From NCBI GenBank assembly GCA_037903355.1, contig JBAJFE010000010.1:310001-374000 (forward strand): 64,000 bases of DNA, in the 5' to 3' direction. Positions 51,061-61,710 of the stretch are shown piece after piece. Numbering within the stretch: the stretch's first letter is position 1; each line of letters starts with the position of its first letter. The DNA comes from Trichuris trichiura. Its lineage: Eukaryota; Nematoda; Enoplea; Trichinellida; Trichuridae. The notes beneath the pieces were generated by a model. That model was not told where the DNA came from. It searched no databases and worked only from the letters and a program-made list of their open reading frames with translations. The translations under genes and the position numbers were made by a program.

Positions 51061-54000
51061 TTCTTTTTTCTTTCTTCCCTCCTAACGGGTGTGTTTTGTA
51101 AACGCTTCTTGTAAAAATTTTCCAGTTTACAACCCGTTCATTAAAGTAACGTTTATTTCGTAAACGCTAAGTAGCAAAGCTTTCAGGTCAATGGAGACCC
51201 GCCATCAGCGCTTAGTGTGCTGTTCCCAAAGGAGTGGCATGCTGACGTGATGACCGACGCGACGGGCGGCGCACCTAGCGCTGATCACGGGTCTCCATTG
51301 ACCCGAAAGCTTTGCTACTTAGCGTTTACGAAATAAACGTTATTTTAATGAACGGGTTGTAAACTGGAAAATGTTTACAAGAAGCGTTTACAAAACGCAT
51401 CCGTTAGGAGGGAAGAAAGAAAAAAGAAATTTATTATTATTATTATTATTATTATTGTTGCTGTTGTTGTTCCATAGTAGATCTTCAGATTCACGGGTTT
51501 GGCCTCTTGGATGTATCTGTAAGTAAACTTCAAAGTGCCCTACCAACGGATGGATGAGCAAATTGTAAGAGAAAATACAGAACAATTTGTATTTTCTCTT
51601 ACAATTTGCTCATCCATCCGTTGGTAGGACACTTTGAAGTTTACTTACAGATACATCCAACAGGCCAAACCCGTGAATCTGAAGATCTACTATGAAACTG
51701 TTCAAGCCTGTTAAAAGACATCTTGTCTTTCGAAACATGTTGTTGTTGTTGTTGCTATTGTTATCATAACACACGTGTTCTCCACACTGCATAATCGGAC
51801 AATAACAGAAAACGACAAAATTATGATTTAGTTTTTCTTCTTACTTTCTTCATACATGGGTGCGTTTTAATAAACATTTCTTGTAAAACGTTTTGAGGAT
51901 TTTCAACCCGTTCTTTAAAATGACGCTTATTTTATAAACGTCAAGTGGCGAAGTTTTTAAAAATCCGAAAATCTGCAAATACGTTTACAAGAAACGTTTA
52001 TTAAAACGCACCCGTTATGAAGAAAGTAAACAGAAAATAGAAAAACTGAATCAAAATGTGCATGCGGGCACGAGAAACAGAGGACAACGAAAGCCGGAGA
52101 AGAAGGTAAAGATACAGGGAAGATGACGGTTTAAAACAGATGAGTATACATTGTTTTTGCTTGTTGCTGCTCTTTTGTTAGTGTTGTCGCCGCCGTGGAA
52201 GGTCGATTGGGTGTTCGCTGCACTGTCTGACTATTTAGGTGGGACCAAGGGCCAACGACTCAGGACAGAGCTAACGGCTGAGGTCTCTGCCAACATTGGT
52301 CGGACAGAAGGGCTTGCTGCCATGAAGACCGAGCCGACGGGCAGCACACAATGATGACGGCTCTCGATTGATTCGAAAGCTTCGCCATTTAGCGTTTATG
52401 AAATAAACGTTATTTTAAAGAACGGGTTGAAAATCTACAAAAATTTTGGCAATAAACAAAATTCTAACTCCTAACAGCAGAAATGTTGCAACACTTTCTA
52501 ACATGGGTAAAAATCTTTCCTTGGAGCTGGCTTGAAGACAGGCCAGCAGAGTCAACGAAGTTTGCAAAAATGTTCCTGTTTACTCGCTGCAATCTACTGG
52601 AGGACTTTTCGTCGATAGTAAAAACGCGCTTCTAAACGGCAAATGCAGGCAATGGCGTAGGACCGCCTTACTAACTTGCTTAGACAATTTTACGCTAAAA
52701 CGCATCATTTAGTTTCACGAATCAATAAAGAAAGCTTTTTAAGTTGCTCAATCATGCGGTCGCCTACTTTTCACCTGATCGGCCGTACAAACTCCTGCTG
52801 TACGCTGATTGGTACTGCGTAGAAACGAAAACTAGAACGGTCAATCTGCATTTCCTGAGCCAAAGTTCGCGCATACATGCAACTAAAAACCGTATTTCTG
52901 AAAAATAATTATAGCATGCTATACAAATGCTAAGTTTAGCATTAGTATGCCAAACTACAATAGAGCATGCCTCGTAATGCTCCGAACTTTTCTAAGCAAA
53001 ACGATCGTTATAACGGGACAATAAAGGACAGAATGTAAGAAACAATAAAAGATTCAAAATACGTTTTCGAATTTGAAGATCCGCGAACAGACCATCTACA
53101 GTACGAATAGTGAGGCAAAAAATTAAAAAAGTGAATGTTTAATGTAATTACGGAAATCCGACCCGTGAAAATTTTTACTACGCGAACCATGCGGGAAACC
53201 TCTGTTCCTTCTTGCGCTGCAGACGGGAACAAAGGCTCCTCGAAAGCATTGCACAATAAAAATTTTCACGCTTCGAATTTCCGTAATTACATTATGCATT
53301 TGCACGCTTTCGTTATGAAGAGTTTCACTTAAAGTGCAGAAGTGAATGTTGCCGAAATCGTTTTCAAGTGGTTTTTTGCATGAAAACTTAGGGAAAATTA
53401 AAGCAAGGTCATTAAACACCATTGAAGCTAGGCAGGAAGTATCTGCAAATAAGAGCTTTTGGACAAATTTACCTTATTTAACGTTAGAAAAAAGCTTAGT
53501 TAAATTTTATCTCCGAATAGTACTCAGGCATCTCATTGCGTAAATTACTTTGCTACGCAGTAATAGCAATTTGAAAATCAGAAATTAGGTTCCCTTACGA
53601 AAGAAACGTACAGCGAATTTCAAGGAACGCCTAAGAAACTACAAACTTAGTAAGGTGCCTCTGCGAAAGCAAATCGGAACTACGTCTAAAACATCAAAAA
53701 TTAGAAGCAGGCTGCCATTTAGCTTTTGCTAGAAAGAAATGCCGCCACGTCCATCGATGATTCAATGACTACGAAAAATTTTCAAGATGCCTTTTCAGAT
53801 AAAAGCATAAACGCGTGCAGTTTTGGCTGATCTACTAAATGACTAAGCCCGAATTCAAGACGCCCGCGCCGGCAATACTTGCCGAACAAAACACATAGAG
53901 AACAAGTTTAGAATAAAATGCCTGCTTCAAGATTTAAAGCAGTTCCCACCCAGCCGAGTAAGCTAATCAATAAATTCGCAACTTTAGTTATTGGGGAAAA

Positions 54001-55643
54001 AGATACACGTATATGCAAGAAGCACTTAACACATAACATTTCGTAGTGTTTTCATAATATAGGTTCTGTTTACGGAATGACCCGTCTGGAAAATAAAAAT
54101 ACAGTCGGAGCCCCGTATCTGCGGTTTCACTCATTCGTCCGCCATTTCTATCGCCTATACAATCTAATATTTCGTAATTCGCAGCATGCGTAAGAAGCAA
54201 AACCGACTGCTAGCATCTCTACTTGTGCGAATCGTACTAACTACTGAAAACAACCTTACTGACAGAGTTATCGTAGGTTATGTCACTTTTACGGCACCCT
54301 TTGCTCAGAAAAATGAGGCAGGTATCATTCTGTGATTCTCCATTACTAGATGATGGCAAAGTATTGGTGTTACGTCTTGTTATTGATGAATCACAGAGCT
54401 GCTACAGCGCACTAAACTTTCAGCAAATAACTGCAGAATATTACGAGCCCCATTCAAACAAAACTCTGAGACAGTGTGTCAGTGTCTACGTCTGGATTAA
54501 TCCCTGGCGGTTACGAAGCGATGAAGCACCGCCAAACTTGGGATTCTATGGCAGCCTCTGAATCAGGCCTCCTGGAGAGATGTCTGCGTTCACTGGCCGG
54601 CTCGACGACAGATTATCTTGAAAATATTAGTGTCCGCAAAAACAGACTTATTTTTGCATGAATCTAATATGTGCTCATATTAAAATCACACTAAGTAATC
54701 GTTGATAGCGCTTTTACTACTATTTGTGTTGAACCCTCGAACACAGCCCCCGCGGATACAGAGGTTTTGTTGTACATCGGAGTTTTCAGGGCTCCTATAG
54801 ACCCGTCCTCAGCAAGAAGACGAGAATTCTGTCTTTCAGCTGAAGAAGGGTCCAAAAGAGACCTAAAGACACTGATATATTTTCACTTCCTGAACATACT
54901 ATTCCGTAAATAAAATCTAAATTACGCAAGAAGCATTATTCAGAACCAAAACCGGTTTACAATTGACGCAAAGGAAAATACCTCATTGAACGTCTTATCC
55001 TACGTTTCACCGAGCTGGACTTATCTTGAACAACCAGTAAGGGAGGAGAAGCAGACAGCATCATGTAATCGTTGCCATCCTCTTCAACGAAAACTTCGAT
55101 GACTCCTAGAAAGGGTCAACATTAGAATAACGCTAAACAGCTGGCGACGTTGAGAAAAACAAGGAAAACCTCGAAACTCTGGAATGAATGGGGTTAACTT
55201 TGGGTGAACGTTCTGGTAGAACTGATGTTCGCGTTTTGCATATGGCTTGCAAACGGTATGCTCCCCAAGCATTAGCAGGCTACAATGACCACCGACCTGC
55301 AATTGGGAAAATAAAATGCGTACATTTAGTAACCAAGCTACCAACTACATAAAAGCAGGAATGAGCAGTGGATTCCGCTTAATGCGGAACGCATTTGCAA
55401 ATACAATTGGTAAGGAGGTATGCTGATTCAACTTGAGACTTTGTATTTTCGAAGGCAAAAGCAGATGTAGAACAAACAACATAGCAAAAAATGGGTGCTC
55501 ACTTGATGACAGAATGGCTCAAGAAATACAATACTATCTGAATCAAGAAATTCGCCAGTGGCTCCATTGTCCACTTCAGCTGTATGTCCTTTTTTGGGGT
55601 GGTCGCCTTCCGCAACTGGTGGCATCAGGGCTATGCTTCGCAT
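45906..55643 (-). CDS. ip6k: Inositol hexakisphosphate kinase (IP6K), complete, 8 exons, 380 aa
   Basis: Exons in transcript order are 55503-55643, 55170-55296, 54982-55105, 46733-46890, 46502-46677, 46276-46443, 46131-46211 and 45906-46073. All phases match and total 381 codons. The N terminus has the IP6K-specific [12 protein letters not shown] and [15 protein letters not shown] blocks. The centre has NPWAKQC and FLLLENL, then [18 protein letters not shown] with the PxxxDxKxG inositol-binding motif. Next come [15 protein letters not shown] and the [15 protein letters not shown] strand. The end has [11 protein letters not shown], the metal/ATP-binding Asp. The enzyme phosphorylates InsP6 to the pyrophosphate 5-InsP7 using ATP, in cytosol or nucleus. 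The N-terminal VGGH block separates it from IPMK and IP3K. Seven introns: 206, 64, 8091, 55, 58, 64 and 57 bp. The protein is slightly shorter than vertebrate IP6Ks (about 410-440 aa) because the central linker is short. Confidence 0.95.
47652..47767. repeat. Nested double palindrome around GTGTGCTGAT
   Basis: One hairpin is at 47652-47688: ATTGTGTGCTGATGTATA pairs with TATATATCAGCACACAAT. The adjacent longer hairpin at 47689-47767 pairs AGCAGAACGTCTTTCCTTAA and onward with TTAAGGAAAGACGTTCTGCT. The core GTGTGCTGAT or its complement occurs four times. There is no coding content. Confidence 0.8.
48262..48334. mobile_element. Solo terminus of a second pogo/Tigger-like family
   Basis: Read on the minus strand this begins CAGTCGGCCCTCGTTATCCG and continues CGGTTAATTCGTCCC, the style of Tigger-family ends. 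It abuts the TA-flanked 170-bp element. The opposite terminus was not found, so it is a fragment. Confidence 0.5.
48339..48508. mobile_element. 170-bp pogo/Tigger-like MITE
   Basis: The termini CAGTAGAACCTTCGAAGTTG and CAACTTATGGAGGATCTACTG are flanked by TA at 48337-48338 and 48509-48510. Interior blocks GTCGACCACCTCC and GTTGACC match the 976-bp element at 42.9-43.8 kb, so the two belong to one family. It has no coding capacity. Confidence 0.78.
48661..49057. repeat. 397-bp foldback element
   Basis: Arms of about 178 bases are arranged head to head with a short spacer near 48839-48879. The left arm starts AGTGTGTTTGATCTTTTACG and the right arm ends with its near reverse complement. Arm-internal landmarks are GAAACAATTGCTCTACCAGC and its mirror GCTGGTAGAGCAATTGTTTC. 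This is the most complete member of the dispersed family. No transposase was found. Short open frames across it are repeat-derived. Confidence 0.82.
51021..51060. repeat. Simple repeats (AATTC)n then (AAT)n
   Basis: Tandem TTCAA units run into a perfect AAT tract. A complementary ATT tract at about 51430-51456 closes the adjacent foldback, so the microsatellite forms the outer part of its arms. Confidence 0.8.
51031..51456. repeat. 426-bp foldback element with microsatellite outer arms
   Basis: The left arm (51031 to about 51212) and right arm (about 51275-51456) are close reverse complements. From outside in they contain the AAT/ATT tract, CTTTCTTCCCTCCTAACGG, GTAAACGCTTCTTGTAAA, AACCCGTTCATTAAA and GCTAAGTAGCAAAGCTTTC. 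A unique loop of about 60 bases includes a GC-rich GACGCGACGGGCGGCGC. No open frame or transposase is present. Confidence 0.85.
51473..51694. repeat. 222-bp near-perfect palindrome
   Basis: Arms of about 105-110 bases are almost perfectly complementary around a tiny loop near 51584. The left arm starts CATAGTAGATCTTCAGATTC and the right arm ends GAATCTGAAGATCTACTATG. It carries the CATCCATCCGTTGGTAGGAC signature of the dispersed foldback family, followed by TTACTTACAGATACATCC. Confidence 0.87.
51841..52450. repeat. Rearranged copy or copies of the 51.0-kb foldback family
   Basis: TTACTTTCTTCATACATGGG and onward at 51841 is mirrored at about 51980-52028. The following block (AACCCGTTCTTTAAAATGAC, then a TTATAAACGTCAAGTGGCGAAG-like stretch) is instead mirrored at 52372-52445. 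The two pairings overlap, so this is an interrupted or nested pair of copies. The same internal motifs occur in the 51031-51456 element. Confidence 0.7.
53131..53304. repeat. 174-bp imperfect palindrome
   Basis: AATGTAATTACGGAAATCCG with GTGAAAATTTTTA is mirrored by AAAATTTTCAC and CGAATTTCCGTAATTACATT. The centre is near GCGCTGCAGACG. A diverged relative of the centre occurs near 39.7 kb. Confidence 0.7.
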
Positions 55644-55650
55644 TACTATA

Positions 55651-55680
55651 GACCTAAAAGAAAAGCGGCTTTATATGCTA
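55651..55680 (-). promoter_or_regulatory. Kinase gene start region: acceptor-like tract and TATA-like motif
   Basis: On the minus strand CTTTTCTTTTAG ends about 10 bases before the ATG at 55643. It could be an acceptor for a 5' UTR intron or for spliced-leader trans-splicing. CATATAAAGCC lies a little further upstream and resembles a TATA box. The two readings are alternatives, and no transcript data are available. Confidence 0.3.
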
Positions 55681-58540
55681 ATGCCACACGTGAAAATAGA
55701 GTCAAGCTACAGCACCAACACGGGCGCCATTAAGTGTTCAACTCATGCGCCAATTTTCAAAATATTCTATATTATAGAACTGTAAATAACCCTGCTTTTT
55801 TCTCTTTAAAAGGAAATCTCAAACAGCAATAAACAGCTGAACTGTTGCAAAAACAGGCAGAATAAACGACGCTACTAAACGGAAACAAAGCTTCCAGCGA
55901 AACCGGTTCACCAAAGCGCAGCTAACACTAGTCATCGAGGTCACGGATGCCCAGTGTGCGAAGCGTCTCGAACCCACGCTGTTGTATAAATCAAACAAAC
56001 TGATGATCAAGCGCGAGCAACCAGTGCTATGCCTTACAATTTATTCAGGTGGACACAACTGTGGTTAGATTAAAGCCAAAAGTTTAAAATTCACACTTTA
56101 TCTAACGCCAAAAACCAATCGTTAAAACAACCACCACATACGACTGAGAGGGCAAAAATGAATCAAGTTGGGAAGATCGAAGACGATTACGGTAATGAAT
56201 GCAGGTGCAAAGATTGCAAGGCTTTCCTTATGCGCCTAGGTCGCGGCTTCAATAAATACTAAACCGCCTGAATATAGCAAGGCATTGTGAAAAGCAATAG
56301 ATTTATCTGCAATAGTTTTGCTCCATGAGATATCGCGGTTCATCTGAAAGTCTTTTCTTACATTTAGCTGATAATGAGTATTACTGCAGACTTGGAGTAC
56401 CAATGCCCATGTGCTTGCTAAAAAGGTCCCTATTTTAAACCAAATGCTTTCTAAGGCTTCCGACATGGAACAAATTTCTGACGTCTGAGGCCTATTCCAG
56501 TTTCAGCATAACTGCCTGCAACAAAGCCGTGCTTTTATTTTGAAGGTGCTTCTTTTGTAGAAGTTTTCCTTGGAAATGCATTCAAGCGTTAGTTTGCCGC
56601 TGAACTAATTTTATCTCTTGCTCATATTACAGTTACAATTACTGAACCAAGTCAAGTGAATGCGCATTCGCATGTATGCCTAAAATGGTTTACTCTCAGG
56701 TGCTAAAAATAACTTCAATATTTCTTTCGTCATTTGTTAATTAGAATAGCCAACCTGCGTAAATGTGCTGCAACGTTTGCCAACTTGAGCCTTATCGCTT
56801 TTATTACGTAAAGAAATCGTTCTCCAAGCATGAAAACTTTCTACAGTCTCTTCGACTGCACAAATATCGCTTTGAGTTTCAGCTTGCTACTTTTTAATAA
56901 CAGATTGTTTGACTTTCCAAAAAGAGACAGCAGAAACCATTCACGTCCCCAACGATTTTCACATACCATAGAACTGATTCATTCTGCACATACGTTACGG
57001 CCTCCTGAGCATTCTCCTCCCGCTATAGTTATCCGTTGGCAAACACATTTCCCCTCAAGCCAGTTTCATTGGGATTACACATAAAGCCATCATCATGGTC
57101 TTCTAATTACAGGAACTGTTTCAGTCCGCCTCTGGGATCACTAGCTGCAGATTTACTTTCCTTTCAACCCTTCCAAAAACCACAAGCACACGAATACCAA
57201 GCCACTTGGTAAAACTGCCAAACCAACGATGAGTGCATTTAGAGTTGGGATAAGAGCGTAACCTCGCGTTACATTCTTGCAGTTTTTGCGCAGTTAAAGG
57301 CCATGTACTGCTTCCTGTGCAAATCTAGCGTAAATTAGCTCTTGAACGTTTTTAACCTTAGAATATCACAACTTATCATTTCAGGATTCTAAGTCTTCCT
57401 GCCAGCTGTTTGGACTACATTGTGACGATTCCACTGGTACACCTAATGTCGCAAATCGCTAAACTACTAGTACCATTTCTTTGCATATCAGGTAAACTGA
57501 TTAATCTTTGCTCAAAGTTAAAACGATCTGCGTTTTCTCTTTCCGCAAGGGCACCAGCCAGCGCCATCCTTAATCACTAATAATACTTTCAAAAGTGGGA
57601 CCTAACAAAATGGGTTCATGGAACTGCCAAGCCAAGCGCTGACCCAGCAATGAGAAATGAGTGGCTCCAAACAAATCCAATCACCAACAATAGTGTGATC
57701 TTTTAAATAAATGTTGGTGTCAGCGATAATAAGCGAATCTAGCAGGCTCCATTCAAGATGTGCGACTGTTCAGATTGTTTGTTAACAAAAAGGAACAGCC
57801 ATGAATTTTAGAGAATTAATAGAACAAAATTTACATACAAAAAGAAGTTTGAAGTTTTAAAACTCCTAGACTTCTGCTGATAAAGCACGTAGCACATGCC
57901 ATAGGTTAAATTTTAATCCAGAACATGGAACTTTTGGAAGTGAGTGTTCAGTGTACACCTATTGGTCCTTTCCGTTGCACTGCGCTCTAAACTTAAACGC
58001 TCTTAGCAGGCAAAAGCAAGAACGGAGTGCAGGCTGAACTCCCTAGGAAACAGTCCGGAGTCAAAGTAAATCTGAATTATACTGATTACTCCTAGCCAAA
58101 TCTTAAGTCCAAATGAATTCATAGTAACCTCCTCGAGCTCACAAGTATGCAACAAAATCATCGCAGGTGACTGTAGGCAGCGAAGCGTATATTAGACATC
58201 TGCAAACTTCTGTCTTTAACAGAAATCAGTAAGTCTGTCCTTTACGAAACTCGTACTAACAACAAAGGTTCAGAAAACGAAGCAGCAGACATATATACAT
58301 GGTTATCAGAGGACATTCTGTTTTTAATGCTGAAATTCATAAGTACGCTGAACCCAACAGGGCAACTACGTGCTCAGAAGTGATCACAGTGATCACATCA
58401 GTAAAAGCTTTCAGGACCACAGAGACTTAGCCCTTCTTGATACGTATGATCAGATTGTCCCACCTTCCTTGCATGCACTGCTGATATCAACGTAGCGCAC
58501 TTTTAAAGATGAAGACAAATGCAGACATCATGCTGACTTC
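55681..58540. other. Intergenic DNA between the kinase and the S1 pseudoprotease gene
   Basis: No gene is supported. An ATG frame at 56830-57084 (MKTFYSLFDCTN at its start) has a hydrophobic stretch but no domain or splice continuation that I can defend. No repeat structure was recognised. Confidence 0.45.
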
Positions 58541-58546
58541 TTTATT
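58541..58546 (-). promoter_or_regulatory. Polyadenylation signal of the S1 pseudoprotease gene
   Basis: AATAAA on the minus strand lies about 40 bases past the stop codon at 58585-58587, a typical distance for a compact nematode 3' UTR. Confidence 0.7.
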
Positions 58547-58584
58547 TTCAAACACCGACATAGAGTAGCTAACAGTGTAGATGC

Positions 58585-61297
58585 TTAAACGAAAGAAGTT
58601 TCATAGGTTCTGAAGTTCTGCACTTGACCGGCGTTGGCGCCTTCCAGTTTAACAAAAAGTGCTACATCCTCCGGTGGTAATTCGTTTTCACTTTGGCCAG
58701 TGGCATAAGAATGTCTTGCAGAAAATGAGTGATCATAAATACCAAATTGTACCCAACTACCGGAAGACTGACAAAGCAAAGGTGAACCGACAGGCTAAAA
58801 TGCGCACCGATAAATATTAGCAAAACAATTACTAGTAATAAACTTACGTATTCCAAAACGTTCTTCTGACCAACTCCGCAGTACATGACGCTCGGCAAAA
58901 ATTTATCTCCAAGATGTTGCTTGCATTCCGTTGGCGGGAGCAGCTGATATTGAATTCTCACTGGCATACCATGTTGGCAAACACCAGAAACATAGCACTG
59001 CATTCTCGATGAAGCACCTGTACCTGAGTATGGTAATGGGAATGATTGAACACCACTTATAACTTTCACTCTGTGTTTCAGTTTGAGCACAGTCATTCCA
59101 ATTTCTTTCAGTTCGTCATATCCCTCGTAGAAAGGAGTTGTGTAAATGCTTCCAACTTCTATTAATGTCCTGTTCAGTTGATCAACTGCCATTCTTCGTG
59201 GCAACAGTGATCCAACATATACTCGATAATTGCTACCACCCCTGAAAAATTAACAGCATATTCCTGAGGACCGTCTGCTTAAAGAGGCGCTCACTTACGA
59301 AGGGGGAACACATCTAGAGGCTGTCACTACTTCATCTGAATACTCTTGTCCACGTTTTGCATACAATGTTCCAGTGCACAGTGGTTTAATGGATGATCCA
59401 GATATCATAAAGATGTGTACACCAGATGCACCAGGCAAATGATCGTACTGATGATGTTCAGTCGAATTTCTTCCCTTGCATGGTTCCGTAATCAGTGCAC
59501 CAGTTGCATCAGGAATTGTATTGTCAATTTCATTACCGATTATTTCGTCACTTGATTTTCCTGGAAGGAGGCTATGCATACTGTTACCGATACCAATGAT
59601 ATCACAGCTTGCAGTATGGCCTTTTGCAATTGCACCTTCACCGACAATGTTGTCTCGCACTAATATATGTTCATGATCCTAAATTTATCTACCAAATAGT
59701 AAACTGTATTTGGAATCACGATGCAAATATTTACCGCGATTGTCTGATTGGTCATATCATATTTTGGCAGTGATGGTAAGATTACCATGTTAACAGCTTC
59801 CAATGAAGAACTTGGATATTCCGCTGTCGGTAGAGGAGTTGGCAGAGGAACAATTTCTATAGCGTTATCTTGTGTAGGGCAGATTAAAACGCCATTCGAT
59901 GAATCATGAGTAGGTTTCGCGGGTCTTTGTCCGGGTTTTGAACAGATGACAGGTCTTTCAGGCTTACCGGGTGGTGGATACGGTTTTATTTCTTCGCCAA
60001 GGCTTGAACTTGAGCTTTCTGAATGGTGTGGTTGTTTTGTTTTATTGGAACGCAAGAAAGCAGCCAAACGAGTCTTTACAACTTTAACGTTCAGTCTTAT
60101 GACTCGAGTCGAATCGTCTGCTTCTTCGGCTGATTTTGTATTATCCCGAACTTCGCGAGAGACAGAAGAAGAATCTGATGACGATGACGACGACGACGAC
60201 GACGATGAAGACTTGCTTCTTTTCTGATTAGGTCTACTTACTGACGGCGGTATTGTAGCGAGAGGAATATACAGATCAGGAAATCGGCCGGATCGTCGTC
60301 TATCGATTTCACGTGATGCAGATGAAGACGATGAAGAAGATGATGCTTGAATTGGTTTATGTGGTTTGACTCCTGGTTGGCGATCAACTTTTTCAGAAAG
60401 AGTTGGAACTTTTTTGCCAGAGAACACGTCATGTGCTACGTTGATTTCGCTATAGAATCCCAAGTTCTGCTTCACTTTTGTGTTTATCTTCAGCGACAAC
60501 TGATTCAGATAAACACCGTACTGGTAAGCGCGACCTTTTACGAGACAAATCATTGGGGCTCCGAGTTGCTACAATTGTATTGTCTATAAATACGTCTTGA
60601 TTAATTGAAAAAATTTCAACTTACAACGTATTGCTTTTTCTTTTCTTCAATAGTGCAGACACCACGGTATTCAGGTGCTTTTGAGCCTGCTGCCAAGCAA
60701 TGAGCGTTCCTAGTTACCATTACAATCTCTTCATCCATACGATGTTCTCGTTTATCATAATGAGTTACATAGCACGAAGCAAAAGGTGGAGGTACCGAGC
60801 CTCTTTCTGCCAAGCAAACAGGTACTACATTATCTTCTCTTGATAAAGGCCTTTCAAGTTTCAGAATAGCAATGCCTCTACGTGTTTCATTGTTTCCCCA
60901 TCGCAAACCGTACAAGCTAACATCAGCTATTTTAACTTTTATTCCGCGTCTCTTTAGGCGTGAAAATCGCGGGGAACTGGCAAATACACGTAGTTGCGAC
61001 TTGGCTGATGCTAGTGTGTACCTTAGCAGAATATCTCCAATGTTTAATACTAAAATTGCATAGATGTCCAACATACTTGGCAAAGCAGTCTGCTGCAGTT
61101 ATGATAAGGTCAGAGGTATTGGCAATCTGCTGATATCCGCCCCTATGTACCAAGCTTCCAATACATTTTGTTGATCCCATTATTTTTGAAGTGATGATCA
61201 CGTTCCAAGGGAACATATCCTGGGCATTGTTTCCAGTGACGTAACTTTCAACAGTTCTTCCAAAGGTGGCTGTATCACCACAGTACACTGGTTTCCG
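58585..61297 (-). CDS. Tandem trypsin-like (S1) pseudoprotease with polyserine linker (N-terminal exon unresolved)
   Basis: Six exons in transcript order: 61077-61297, 60625-61021, 59735-60568, 59299-59678, 58848-59241 and 58585-58794. They give 811 residues with introns of 55, 56, 56, 57 and 53 bp. Domain 1 has TGNNAQDMFPWNVIIT, CIGSLV, then IITAADC where active S1 enzymes have TAAHC, and VQLGAPMICLVKG where they have GDSGGP. Domain 2 has CTGTLY, VVTASRC and YPVGSPLLCQSSGSWVQFGI. His57 is therefore Asp or Arg, Ser195 is Leu or Val, and the Asp102 region (RRGIAILKL, KEIGMTVLKL) is not conserved. Both domains look catalytically dead. The linker has runs of 8 and 12 serines plus KPYPPPGKPERPV-type proline-rich sequence. 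Intron phases are identical in both domains, showing internal duplication. Secretion is inferred. Two-trypsin-domain proteins with a hydrophilic middle are known from Trichinella. Confidence 0.85.
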
Positions 61298-61359
61298 CTG
61301 AAAGAAAGTCTTTGATCCAATAAAAAAAGTATTGGTTTACATGAAATCATTTCGAATAC

Positions 61360-61380
61360 AAAGAATATGAGTTCAGTCAT
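61360..61380 (-). CDS. Possible first exon of the S1 pseudoprotease gene
   Basis: An ATG at 61380 with an upstream in-frame stop opens MTELIFF. It could splice (TTT|GTATTC, 62-bp intron) in phase 0 to the acceptor TCTTTCAG at 61298, giving MTELIFF|RKPVYCGDTATF. The result is not a convincing signal peptide, so the real first exon may be further upstream. The acceptor itself is strong. Confidence 0.25.
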
Positions 61381-61710
61381 TGTTTAAGAAACAGCTGTTA
61401 AGTATTAGCAGTAAACAAGGACTAAGTCTCCTTTCTGTACACACTTCCATTACTTTAATTGCTGTTCTATTGTTTACTCTTTCCTTTGTGCTAACGTTGA
61501 CAGAAGCATGTTATGCAAAGGTTCGCGCTCAGAACTGCCACAGCAAGCTACGGCAGTTGCTTGTATGGCTGTACAACGTTTAGATTATAGAAGAGCTCCT
61601 CAGGGATGCTATGGTGTTATATACAGAGAGGCTTGTAGTACAGGTAAATGTCACAGAGGATTGAAGAGAAATGGGTAATAAGCTGATGGAACGTAGCGCT
61701 CTGGGCAGTT

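Larger units (their letters stand above)
46891..54981. other. 8.1-kb intron of the kinase gene, rich in palindromic repeats
   Basis: Donor ATGAG|GTATTT (54982/54981) and acceptor AAAACAG (46891) match in phase 2. The intron holds a nested hairpin at 47.7 kb, Tigger-like ends at 48.3-48.5 kb, foldbacks at 48.7-49.1 and 51.0-52.45 kb and a palindrome at 53.1-53.3 kb, all listed separately. No additional kinase exon is required, because phase and domain continuity are complete without one. Confidence 0.7.

Noticed and set aside
51388..51792. Minus-strand frames encoding runs of Asn
   Set aside because: They are translations of the ATT/GTT microsatellite and palindrome, not genes.
54280..54661. 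Two plus-strand frames inside the kinase intron
   Set aside because: No recognised domain, promoter or splice partner. Insufficient to call a nested gene.
59946..60227. Plus-strand frame encoding a run of aspartates
   Set aside because: It is the antisense shadow of the polyserine linker of the minus-strand pseudoprotease.
61380..61583. Plus-strand open frame with a hydrophobic stretch resembling a signal peptide
   Set aside because: It has no ATG in frame, starts at TTG, lies opposite the likely 5' region of the pseudoprotease gene, and has no domain after the hydrophobic part.
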